A DNA stretch of 64,000 nucleotides, taken from Pseudomonadota bacterium (lineage in GTDB: Bacteria > Myxococcota_A > UBA796 > UBA9615). The stretch lies in contig JAAESI010000310.1 in NCBI GenBank assembly GCA_024229515.1, forward strand, positions 27,938 through 91,937, written 5' to 3'. Made by a program: the position numbers and the translations under genes. Of the stretch, positions 57,376 to 64,000 are shown one piece after another; position 1 is the first letter of the stretch; each line of letters opens with the position of its first letter. The notes under the pieces were generated by a model. It saw only the letters and a program-made list of their open reading frames with translations, had not been told where the DNA came from and searched no databases.

Positions 57376-58431
57376 TCAGTCGGGTTGGGCCAGCCGGGCG
57401 CTTGCGAGCATGCCGCAGCCGGCGTCGCGCCCCTGCCCTCCGGAGTACCTGCGCACCACGGGCCTCTTGAGCACCTGCAGCGCATCCATCAGCTCGTTGA
57501 TCTCCCGCTCATCCGCGCGTCGGAATCCGTCGTCCCGGCTGTCGTTGATGTCGATCAGGTTGATGCGCGCGGGCAGGTCGCCCAGCAACTCCTTGAGGGT
57601 GTCCACTTCCGCCTGATCGTGGTTCACGCCCCCCATCACCACCCACGCGATGGTCTGCAGCGCGAACTTGCTGGAGGCGGCGTGCTCCCGGATGGCATCG
57701 ATCACATCGTCCATCCCGAACTTCCCCGCGACCGGCAGCAAGCGCTCCCGCCTCTCCGGCAGCGATGACGTCAGCGACAGGATGAGCCGGAAGGGGTGCC
57801 CCTCGCGGGTGTACCGACGGATCGCGGGGACGAGGCCGACCGTGGAGATCGTGATGTTCTTCGCCCCGATGCGGCCCCCGTTGGGGTGGGCGAGCATGCG
57901 GGCGGCGCGGACCACCTCGTCGTAGTTGTGGAACGGCTCCCCCTGGCCCTGGAACACGGCGCCGGTGACCCGCCCGGGGGCCTCGTCCCGGACCGTGAGG
58001 AAGGCCGAGAGCATCTCCCAGGCTTCCAGGTTCCGGCTCAGGCCCAGGCGTCCCGTGGCACAGAACACGCAGCCCATCGCGCAGCCAACCTGGGAGCTGA
58101 GGCAGACCGTGAAGGTGTCGGGCTTGGCCAGGGGGATGCGGACCGCCTCGGTGAGGGCGCCGTCGGGGGACTCGAACAGGTACTTCGTGAAGCCGTCGGC
58201 TGGATCCTCGACCCGCTCGACGACCGTCAGCCGCTGCCACGTCAGCCCCTCGTTGATCGCCGCGACCATCGCCTTGGGCATCGGCCGCTTGGTCGGCGTC
58301 AGCGTGTCTCGGCCCAACGCCACGACCTGGGCGACCGCGCGACGGCAGTGCTCAGGGCGGGTCGGAACCCCCTGCTCGGCGAGCCAGGCTTCGAGTTCCT
58401 CCGGAAACATCGAAAGGAGGGAGGGTCGCAC
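57376..58431 (-). CDS. rlmN: RlmN-like 23S rRNA / tRNA C2-methyladenine methyltransferase (radical SAM)
   Basis: 351 aa. Radical SAM motif CAMGCVFC (C117, C121, C124), preceded by the SSQVG signature, VFQGQGEP and a single C-terminal catalytic Cys at 339 in DAGCGML. These match RlmN/Cfr, which methylate A2503 of 23S rRNA (and m2A37 of some tRNAs) using a methylated Cys. GTG 58431 is the longest start; ATG 58410 (FPEELEAWL) is also possible and neither has a clear SD. Divergent from the ferritin-like gene, with an inverted repeat between. Confidence 0.88.
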   Translation of the reverse strand: MRPSLLSMFPEELEAWLAEQGVPTRPEHCRRAVAQVVALGRDTLTPTKRPMPKAMVAAINEGLTWQRLTVVERVEDPADGFTKYLFESPDGALTEAVRIPLAKPDTFTVCLSSQVGCAMGCVFCATGRLGLSRNLEAWEMLSAFLTVRDEAPGRVTGAVFQGQGEPFHNYDEVVRAARMLAHPNGGRIGAKNITISTVGLVPAIRRYTREGHPFRLILSLTSSLPERRERLLPVAGKFGMDDVIDAIREHAASSKFALQTIAWVVMGGVNHDQAEVDTLKELLGDLPARINLIDINDSRDDGFRRADEREINELMDALQVLKRPVVRRYSGGQGRDAGCGMLASARLAQPD

Positions 58432-58440
58432 CGGGGATCC

Positions 58441-58458
58441 ATAGCGGATCTCCGCTAT
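58441..58458. promoter_or_regulatory. Inverted repeat in the rlmN / ferritin-like intergenic region
   Basis: ATAGCGGA-tc-TCCGCTAT, perfect 8-bp arms. It lies 10 bp from the rlmN GTG and 15 bp from the ATG of the ferritin-like gene, a good place for a shared operator. It could also form an RNA hairpin near the start of either message. Confidence 0.5.
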
Positions 58459-58472
58459 CGTTGCGGACCCTC

Positions 58473-59201
58473 ATGCCGGCCAACATGGACATCGTGAAGG
58501 CGGAGTGGCGCGCGCGCGCAATCGCCGAGTACCGCTCCGCTTCCGTCGCCTCGGAGTTCCTCAGCTGGCTGCTGCGGCTCACGTTCAGCAGCGACATCCT
58601 CCAGGCCAGCTTCTCCGTCGTCGGCAACGAGCTCGACCACGCGGACATGACGTGGGAGGTCTACCAGGCCCTCGGCGCCACCGAAGAGGACCCGCTGGCG
58701 GAGATCACCGAAGGCGCGCTGGTGCTCCCGCAGGCCTTCGGCAAGCCGACCTTCGAGCGCGTGGTGCTCGCCTGCCTCGACGTCTACTGCATCGGCGAGA
58801 CCCTGGCCGCCGCGCTGTTCCGGGCGATGCAGCAGGGGGTCGCGGAGAACGCGCCCAAGCAGTTGCTGGACCGCCTCGTCGAGGACGCCGATCAACACGT
58901 GCAGTTCGGCTGGGCCGTGATCGACGAGTGCCTCGATCGCGACGCCAAGAAGGTCGCGTCGTTGGCCAAGAAGCACCTGCCGGAGTACTTCAGCCGCGCC
59001 GAGCGCGCGTGGGGGCTGCTGCCGGACACCTGGATCGAGCCGGTCGGTCCGCACGAGCAGCGCTTCGGCCTCATCGCCCGCGCCCGCTACAAGCGGGAGT
59101 TCTATCAAGCGATCGCCGAGCAGGTGATCCCCTTCCTGGAGGACCGAAACCTCCAGGGCCGCGCCGCGTGGGGCCGTCGACCCAAGCCCAAGAAGAAGTA
59201 G
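58473..59201 (+). CDS. Ferritin-like diiron protein
   Basis: 242 aa, all-helical. Residues include VVGNELDHADMTWEVYQ and LVEDADQHVQFGWAVIDE, two ExxH-like pairs typical of ferritin-like (rubrerythrin / MiaE-like) diiron proteins, although the second Glu appears to be replaced by Asp/Gln. Function unknown; MiaE-like tRNA hydroxylase or a radical-SAM-linked oxygenase are possibilities. Start at ATG 58473. An inverted repeat separates it from the divergent rlmN. Confidence 0.65.
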   Translation: MPANMDIVKAEWRARAIAEYRSASVASEFLSWLLRLTFSSDILQASFSVVGNELDHADMTWEVYQALGATEEDPLAEITEGALVLPQAFGKPTFERVVLACLDVYCIGETLAAALFRAMQQGVAENAPKQLLDRLVEDADQHVQFGWAVIDECLDRDAKKVASLAKKHLPEYFSRAERAWGLLPDTWIEPVGPHEQRFGLIARARYKREFYQAIAEQVIPFLEDRNLQGRAAWGRRPKPKKK

Positions 59202-59210
59202 GTCCCCTCC

Positions 59211-60503
59211 ATGTCCGTGCCCGCCGAAACCGCCGACCTCCTCGCCTACATCGAAGCCTCCCCCACCCCCTGGCACTGCGTCGCCGAGACCGCCGCGCGG
59301 TTGGAAGCGGCCGGCTACACCTCCGTCGACGAGACCGCCAAGGACTGGCCCGGGGACGCCGGCGCCAAGCTCTACGTGACGCGCGGCGACGGCTCGATCA
59401 TCGCCTGGAGGATGGGCAGCGCCCCGCCCGCGGACGCCGGCTTCCGCGTCATCGGCGCACACACCGACTCCCCCAACCTGCGGGTCAAGCCGAAGCCCGA
59501 CCGCCACAACGTCGGCTACCACACGCTCGGCCTCGAGACGTACGGCGGCGTGCTCCTGGCGACGTGGCCGGACCGCGATCTCGGCCTCGCCGGCCGGGTG
59601 ACCGTCACCGACGGCGACGCGATGCGAACCGAGCTCATCCGCGTCGACCGCCCCATCTGCCGCATCCCCAACCTGTCGATCCACCTCAACCGCGGGGTGA
59701 ACAAGGACGGGCTGATCCTGAACAAGCAGACCCACCTCCCCGCGGTCTGGGCGATCGGCGACACCGAGACCCCCGGCGCGTTCGCGGCGTGGCTCGCCGG
59801 TGAGGCGGAGGTCGCTACCGACGACGTGCTCGGCTGGGACCTGTGCCTGTACGACGTGCAGCCGCCGGCGTTCGGCGGCCGGGACGACGCGTTCATCTTC
59901 GCGCCGCGGTTGGACAACCAGCACAGCTGCCACAGCGGCCTGTCGGCCCTGCTCGCCTCCGATGAGGACGACGCCCCGAAGGCGACGAGCGTGCTGGCCC
60001 TGTTCGACCACGAGGAGATCGGCTCGCGCTCCAGCCGGGGCGCCCAGGGCAGCTTCCTTCGGGACGTGCTCACCCGGGTCGCCGGCGGCACCGCGTCGGA
60101 CATGGCCCGGGCGACCGCCAGCAGCTTCCTCGTGTCGGCCGACATGAGCCACGGCGTGCACCCCAACTACGCCGACAAGCACGACCCCCAGCATCGCCCG
60201 ATGATGAACGGCGGGCCGGTGCTGAAGACCCACAACGAGTGGCGCTACGCCACCGACGTCGAGTCCTCCGCGACGTGGCGGGCGATCTGCCGCGACGCCG
60301 GCGTGCCCTGCCAGGAGTTCGTCAACCGCACCGACCTGGCCTGCGGTTCGACCATCGGCCCGATCGTGGCGAGCAGCCTCGGCATGAAGGGCGTGGACGT
60401 CGGCTGCGCGCAGTGGTCGATGCACTCCATCCGCGAGACCGGCGGCGCCGAAGACCCGCCGCTGATGATCGCGGCGATGCGGCGCTTCTTCGGCTGGGGA
60501 TGA
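59211..60503 (+). CDS. apeB: M18-family aminopeptidase
   Basis: 430 aa, cytosolic. Removes N-terminal residues, typically Asp/Glu or neutral, with two metal ions. GAHTDSPNL (first metal ligands), ALFDHEEIGS (catalytic Glu region) and VSADMSHGVHPNY are the M18 landmarks; also CGSTIGPIVAS. Length fits the family. Stop overlaps the queE ATG (ATGA). Confidence 0.92.
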   Translation: MSVPAETADLLAYIEASPTPWHCVAETAARLEAAGYTSVDETAKDWPGDAGAKLYVTRGDGSIIAWRMGSAPPADAGFRVIGAHTDSPNLRVKPKPDRHNVGYHTLGLETYGGVLLATWPDRDLGLAGRVTVTDGDAMRTELIRVDRPICRIPNLSIHLNRGVNKDGLILNKQTHLPAVWAIGDTETPGAFAAWLAGEAEVATDDVLGWDLCLYDVQPPAFGGRDDAFIFAPRLDNQHSCHSGLSALLASDEDDAPKATSVLALFDHEEIGSRSSRGAQGSFLRDVLTRVAGGTASDMARATASSFLVSADMSHGVHPNYADKHDPQHRPMMNGGPVLKTHNEWRYATDVESSATWRAICRDAGVPCQEFVNRTDLACGSTIGPIVASSLGMKGVDVGCAQWSMHSIRETGGAEDPPLMIAAMRRFFGWG

Positions 60504-61138
60504 GCTACAGCCTCAAGGAGATCTTCTTCACGCTGCAGGGCGAAGGCCGGCAGGCGGGGCGGGCGGCCGTGTTCGCGCGGTTCGCGGGCTGCAACCTGTG
60601 GAGCGGCCGCGAACAGGACCGCGCCTCAGCCCCGTGCTGGTTCTGCGACACCGACTTCATCGGCACCGACGGCCCCGGCGGGGGCAAGTTCACCACCGCG
60701 ACCGACCTCGCCGCGGCGGTCCGCACCTGCTGGGACGAGGGCGGGGGCCCCGGCGGTGTGCCGCTGGTCGTCTTCACCGGCGGCGAACCGATGCTCCAAC
60801 TGGACGACGCTGCGATCGACGCGGTGCACGCCGCGGGGGTCTCGATCGCCATCGAGACCAACGGCACGATCCCGGTGCCTCGATCGATCGACTGGATCTG
60901 TGTCTCCCCGAAGCCCAACTCCGAGGTCGTGCAGCGCTCGGGGGACGAGTTGAAGCTGGTGTACCCGCACCAGGTCACCCCGGACGAGGTCGCCGATTGG
61001 GACTTCACGCACTTCTACCTGCAGCCCCTGGATGGTCCCGAGCGGACCGCCCACACCGACGCTTGCGTGGCGTATTGCAGGGCGCATCCGAAGTGGCGGC
61101 TGTCGCTGCAGACCCACAAGCTGATCGGCATCCCGTAG
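60500..61138 (+). CDS. queE: 7-carboxy-7-deazaguanine synthase
   Basis: 212 aa radical SAM enzyme that contracts 6-carboxytetrahydropterin to CDG in queuosine/7-deazaguanine biosynthesis. FTLQGEGRQAGRAAVF (SAM/substrate region), C31, then CWFC (C46/C49) completing the Fe-S motif. A 14-residue insert between the first Cys and the CxxC is the QueE class with a longer loop. VFTGGEPMLQL is the GGEP motif. No other queuosine gene is seen in the window. The tandem repeat array follows just downstream. Confidence 0.92.
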   Translation: MSYSLKEIFFTLQGEGRQAGRAAVFARFAGCNLWSGREQDRASAPCWFCDTDFIGTDGPGGGKFTTATDLAAAVRTCWDEGGGPGGVPLVVFTGGEPMLQLDDAAIDAVHAAGVSIAIETNGTIPVPRSIDWICVSPKPNSEVVQRSGDELKLVYPHQVTPDEVADWDFTHFYLQPLDGPERTAHTDACVAYCRAHPKWRLSLQTHKLIGIP

Positions 61139-61143
61139 CGCTG

Positions 61144-61337
61144 AACCGGAAGCTCAGGGGCCAGATGACCCATCTGGACCACGGGAGTGCACCGCAACCG
61201 GAAGCTCAGGGGCCAGATGACCCATCTGGACCACGGGATGCACCTCAACCGGAAGCTCAGGGGCCAGATAGCGCATCTGGACCACGGGAGTGCACCGCAA
61301 GCGGAAGCTCAGCGGCCAGATGACCCATCTGGACCAC
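61144..61337. repeat. Tandem array of four REP-like palindromic units
   Basis: Four near-identical units of about 51-52 bp (61144-61195, 61196-61246, 61247-61298, 61299-61337 partial), each with a central hairpin CCAGATG-acc-CATCTGG (first copy 61161-61177; third copy has CCAGATAgcgCATCTGG). Conserved flanks are AACCGGAAGCTCAGGGG and GGACCACGGG. Similar short palindromes appear at 62195-62209. These resemble REP elements multiplied beside a RAYT transposase. No unique spacers, so not CRISPR. Confidence 0.75.
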
Positions 61338-61340
61338 CCC

Positions 61341-61580
61341 TCAAGCGACCTGCACCCGCTGGTACGCCTTCCACGCCGAACGCAGCCGAAGCTGCCCATC
61401 GACCGCACGTACCAGCACGGGCTCAGGGGTCTCACCGGCGAGGACCGAGACGGTCCGGGCCGTCAACCCCAGCTCGGCGGCTATCGCGCCCCGCGCGGCG
61501 TTCGGCATCGCATGAACCGCCGCTCGCAACGCCCTACGGCCCCATCCCCGCTGCAGGCGTGACGGCGACCGCTTCTTCAC
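61341..61580 (-). CDS. Small HTH protein overlapping the RAYT gene
   Basis: 79 aa from GTG 61580, whose first bases overlap the stop of the transposase (GTGA), so the two are coupled. Basic N-terminus (KKRSPSRLQRGWGRR) and a helix-turn-helix-like segment RGAIAAELGLTARTVSVLAG. It may be an accessory DNA-binding factor of the element or a detached C-terminal domain. It ends 3 bp from the palindrome array. Confidence 0.45.
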   Translation of the reverse strand: MKKRSPSRLQRGWGRRALRAAVHAMPNAARGAIAAELGLTARTVSVLAGETPEPVLVRAVDGQLRLRSAWKAYQRVQVA

Positions 61581-62166
61581 CCGCCGGGCATGAACCCCAC
61601 CGCCGCCTCGGCCGCATCACGCAGACACGACAACGAACGGTCGACGCCCTCGACCCGCACGGGAAGCAACTCGAGCAGGCGGTCACGCTGGAGCCGGGGG
61701 TAGCGCCGCTGCGCGATGCGAGCGGACCACTGCCCCAACACCCGCCAGCCGAGCAGGTCCGGAAGGTTGCTCGCTTCGAAGAGGCGATCGAAGTCGGCCG
61801 CGTGGCGCTCGGCGTTGCGGAGGTCGTACCAAAAGGTGCTGACCAGATGCCCCTGGCTGTTCAGCGGGACGCGATGGACCTCCGAGAAGTGAACCCCCGG
61901 CCACAGCCGCCGATGCATCGAGATCTCCACCCGTCGGGCGAACTCGCCCGCCGTCTCCCAATCTCCGGCCACGATGGCGTGGATGTGTGTATCCGCGGCA
62001 CGGAACACGACAACGGGAACGGCCTACCGACCGTCAACATCGACACCGCCAGCGTTCGCAACGCCCGGGTCGTAGGCGCGATCACCCGGGAGTCGGCCAG
62101 TCGCATCATCACGTGATGTCCCAGCGGCGACGTGCCCGCCCCCTCCCTCGTTCCTGAGTCTCTCAT
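61577..62166 (-). pseudogene. Frameshifted RAYT/IS200-type (Y1) transposase
   Basis: ATG 62166 opens GTSPLGHHVMMRLADSRVIAP, in parts, then the frame is lost near 62015-62030 (one base missing in the read). The next frame continues with VVFRAADTHIHAIVAGDWETAGEFARR. It has the HUH-like His pair in THIHA, a later WYDLRNAERHA with the candidate catalytic Tyr, and a C-terminal helical end. This matches REP-associated tyrosine transposases. A single base insertion would restore about 197 codons, so it may be intact in the living genome or truly broken. Confidence 0.7.
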
Positions 62167-62193
62167 CGTTGCTCCAGACGGGCGCCGCAACGG

Positions 62194-62210
62194 CGAGATG
62201 CCGCATCTCG
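62194..62210. repeat. Single REP-like palindrome on the other side of the RAYT gene
   Basis: CGAGATG-ccg-CATCTCG, perfect 7-bp arms. It shares the AGATGnCnCATCT core with the downstream array and lies upstream of the transposase start. Together they bracket the gene like the ends of a REP/RAYT element. Confidence 0.55.
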
Positions 62211-62298
62211 GCCGCCCCGAGCACCCATCAGCAGATCCCGTGCCAGCAGATAACCCACTGAAATCAATTGGTTCTGCGATCGAAACGTCCAACGTTGT

Positions 62299-62335
62299 CC
62301 GTCCGGGATCGTCCGAAACCGTCCGGGATCGTCCG
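62299..62335. repeat. Short direct repeat
   Basis: CCGTCCGGGATCGTCCG occurs twice (62299-62315, 62319-62335) with a 20-bp period, between the RAYT element and the acylase operator. Possibly a remnant of mobile-element activity; no clear role. Confidence 0.55.
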
Positions 62336-62366
62336 CCCCGGCTGCCGCCTCCACAATCTCTCAACA

Positions 62367-62388
62367 CTACTTACCAAGTGGTAGGTAG
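62367..62388 (+). promoter_or_regulatory. Operator-like inverted repeat before the acylase gene
   Basis: CTACTTACC-aagt-GGTAGGTAG, 9-bp arms with one mismatch, 13 bp before the ATG. It resembles TetR/AcrR-type operators. The regulator is not in the window. Confidence 0.5.
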
Positions 62389-62401
62389 CATCCTGATCAC
62401 G

Positions 62402-64000
62402 ATGCTCCGCCACCTCCTCGTCCTCGTGCTCCTGGCCGGGTGCGCCCGCCCCGTCGAGATCCTCATCGACAGCGACGGCGTCGCCCACGTCTACGGCGCC
62501 ACTGACGCCGACGCCTGGTACGGGGCCGGGTACCAGCTCGCCACCGACCGCCTCTTCCAGATGGAGATGCTCCGCCGGTTCGCCCGCGGCGAGTTGTCCG
62601 CGGTGCTCGGCGAGCCGGGGCTGCTGCGCGACAAGCAGGCCCGCATCTTCGACTTCGGCCGGTGGGGTGAGGCGGACCGCGTCGCCACCGAAGACGCCGA
62701 TCCCGAGCGCGCCGAGCTCATCTCTTCGTGGGTCGCGGGCATCAACGCACGCATCGCCGAAGTCGAGTCCGGCGACGCCCCCCTGCCCTTCGGCTTCCGC
62801 CCCGACGAGTACGACTTCGTGCCCGCACCCTGGAACGAGGACGACCCCTACGTGGTGCTCAAGGGGGCCGGCTTCGCGCTCGACAAGACCGTCGAGTTCG
62901 AGATCGCCATGAGCCTCGTCTACTCGCTGTACCCCGGCGCCCTGGACTCGGTCCGGCCCTTCCAGCCGGCCCACGAGGCATGGGGCGTGCCGCCCGAGGA
63001 TCAGCCCCACCACTCCGTCGCCCGCTTCTACGGCCCCGACCAGCCCCGCGACGCCGCCCCCCTGGACCTCGCCGGCCCCCTCGACCGCACGCTCCTGGAC
63101 TGGCCCCGCCCCGTCGGCTCGAACAACTGGGCCGTCGACGGCCGGTTCACCGACAACGGCAAGCCGCTGATCGCGGGCGATCCGCACCTCGGCTTCGACT
63201 TCTTCGGCGCCCCCTACCCCCTCCACGTCAACAGCAAGGACGGCCGCGGCACCTACGACGTGGCCGGCTTCGCGTTCCCCGGCACGCCCGGCATCGCCCT
63301 GGGCCACAACGACTCGCTGGCCTGGACCGTCACCTCCGCCTTCGCCGATGTCATGGACGTCTGGACCGTCACCCGCGTGGGCGAGGGCGTGCAGTTCGGC
63401 GACGACGCGCTCCCGCTGCTGTCCCGCACCGAAGCGATCCTCGTGCGCGAAGACGGCGATCCCGTCGGCGAGGGCGCCACCGTGGTGGAGACCTTCGAGG
63501 AGGTCGAAGGCGTGGGCGTGCTGCTGCCGCCGGAGCTGCTGCCGCTGCCCGTGGGCGACTACCTCGTCGGCTGGACCGGCTTCGAAGCCCGCCCCGCGCG
63601 CTGGTTCATGGAGCTCAACCGGGCCGAGTCGTTGGACGACTTCGAAGCCGCGGTCGGCCGCATGGAGGAGATGAACTACAGCTTCGTCGCCGCGGACGCC
63701 GAGGGCATCGCCTACCGGGTCGGCGTGTCCGTGCCCAACCGGCCCGACGTCGCCGGACCCCGCGCCCCCTGGAAGGCGATGGACGGCAACGACGCCGGCT
63801 CGGTGTGGACCGGCGAGCGGCTCGATGACGACCGCATGCCCCACGGGCGCGCCCCCGAGCGGGGCTGGATCTCCACCGCCAACAACGACCCGTTCGGCTT
63901 CACCGACGACGGCGATGTGGCCAACGATCCCTGGTACTACGGCGCCTTCTTCGCCCCCGGCTACCGCGCCCACCGGATCGAGTCGGAGCTGGCCCGCATC
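62402..64000 (+). CDS. Penicillin-acylase-family lipoprotein (partial, 3' end outside window)
   Basis: 533 residues seen; the gene continues beyond the window. Lipobox LLAGC (Cys14) predicts outer-membrane/periplasmic lipoprotein. Ntn-hydrolase precursor: an A-chain region, then VGSNNWAVDG with the nucleophile Ser240 that becomes the B-chain N-terminus after self-cleavage, GDPHLGFDFFG and GHNDSLAWTVTSAFADVMD as in penicillin/acylhomoserine-lactone acylases. Typical substrates are amides such as beta-lactams or quorum-sensing lactones, not decided here. An inverted repeat 13 bp upstream suggests repression. Confidence 0.88.
   Translation, partial: MLRHLLVLVLLAGCARPVEILIDSDGVAHVYGATDADAWYGAGYQLATDRLFQMEMLRRFARGELSAVLGEPGLLRDKQARIFDFGRWGEADRVATEDADPERAELISSWVAGINARIAEVESGDAPLPFGFRPDEYDFVPAPWNEDDPYVVLKGAGFALDKTVEFEIAMSLVYSLYPGALDSVRPFQPAHEAWGVPPEDQPHHSVARFYGPDQPRDAAPLDLAGPLDRTLLDWPRPVGSNNWAVDGRFTDNGKPLIAGDPHLGFDFFGAPYPLHVNSKDGRGTYDVAGFAFPGTPGIALGHNDSLAWTVTSAFADVMDVWTVTRVGEGVQFGDDALPLLSRTEAILVREDGDPVGEGATVVETFEEVEGVGVLLPPELLPLPVGDYLVGWTGFEARPARWFMELNRAESLDDFEAAVGRMEEMNYSFVAADAEGIAYRVGVSVPNRPDVAGPRAPWKAMDGNDAGSVWTGERLDDDRMPHGRAPERGWISTANNDPFGFTDDGDVANDPWYYGAFFAPGYRAHRIESELARI

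Noticed and set aside
61144..61337. Tandem repeat array as a CRISPR
   Set aside because: Units are contiguous and nearly identical throughout, with no unique spacers, and no cas gene is nearby. REP-like palindromes next to a RAYT gene explain it better.
61154..61435. Minus-strand ORF across the palindrome array encoding a repeated peptide
   Set aside because: The unit length alternates between 51 and 52 bp, which breaks any periodic frame, and the composition is that of the palindromes. Not a gene.
62015..62030. Programmed frameshift in the RAYT gene
   Set aside because: No slippery heptamer or stimulatory structure was seen; RAYT/IS200 genes do not generally need one.

Overview
The window is very GC-rich, densely coded bacterial DNA from a predatory- or myxobacteria-like lineage, probably Myxococcota or a near relative. 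The evidence is indirect. There are MopE-type Cys/Asp repeats, two proteins ending in a Cys / hydrophobic stretch / Arg tail like MYXO-CTERM, several eukaryotic-like Ser/Thr kinases (one with a PEGA-like end, two fused to an ATPase and TPR region), thrombospondin-type-3 lipoproteins, and an infC that seems to start at AUU/AUC. No rRNA or taxonomic marker allows a genus call.

Layout. 1-4.8 kb: a partial uridine kinase, a ribosome hibernation factor, lgt, a TlpA-like thioredoxin lipoprotein, and groEL-groES. 4.9-9.4 kb: a large secreted MopE-repeat protein, then dnaK. 9.4-16.2 kb: three tandem multi-spanning membrane proteins. The first and third are paralogues, and the third is broken by two frameshifts, one in a run of twelve C. 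A predicted pseudokinase follows. 16.2-27.3 kb: psd, then dnaJ leading into a tightly overlapping MoxR/Bat operon (small membrane protein, MoxR, DUF58, a BatD-like lipoprotein, BatA, a BatB-BatC fusion, BatD, BatE). 27.3-31.7 kb: a secreted protein, a hybrid histidine kinase and a TSP3/vWA lipoprotein. 31.8-40.6 kb: three Ser/Thr kinases, the last coupled to a phosphodiester-glycosidase-like protein and an unknown protein. 40.6-44.4 kb: a CAP-like protein, an RRM protein, infA, an FHA-GGDEF cyclase, a DsbA-like lipoprotein and a small unknown. 44.5 kb: tRNA-Arg(ACG).

44.6-53.4 kb is the most intriguing block: two paralogous B12-type radical SAM enzymes, a SPASM-type radical SAM enzyme and a zinc-ribbon methyltransferase, interrupted by an 1165-residue kinase-ATPase-TPR regulator. 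Start/stop overlaps couple the last three enzymes. The product is unknown. 53.4-61.1 kb: three small secreted proteins, infC, an aldehyde dehydrogenase, an RlmN-like enzyme, a ferritin-like protein, an M18 aminopeptidase and queE. 61.1-62.4 kb: a frameshifted RAYT/IS200-type transposase flanked by REP-like palindromes (four in tandem on one side, one on the other), with a small overlapping HTH gene. The window ends inside a penicillin-acylase-family lipoprotein preceded by an operator-like inverted repeat.

Common themes. The three chaperone transcription units (groES-groEL, dnaK, dnaJ) share a promoter pattern, CTTGACA-N16-TANNKK. No CIRCE element was seen. Many genes overlap by ATGA, GTGA or TAATG, so translational coupling is widespread. 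Functions are assigned by reading motifs by eye; no database search was possible.
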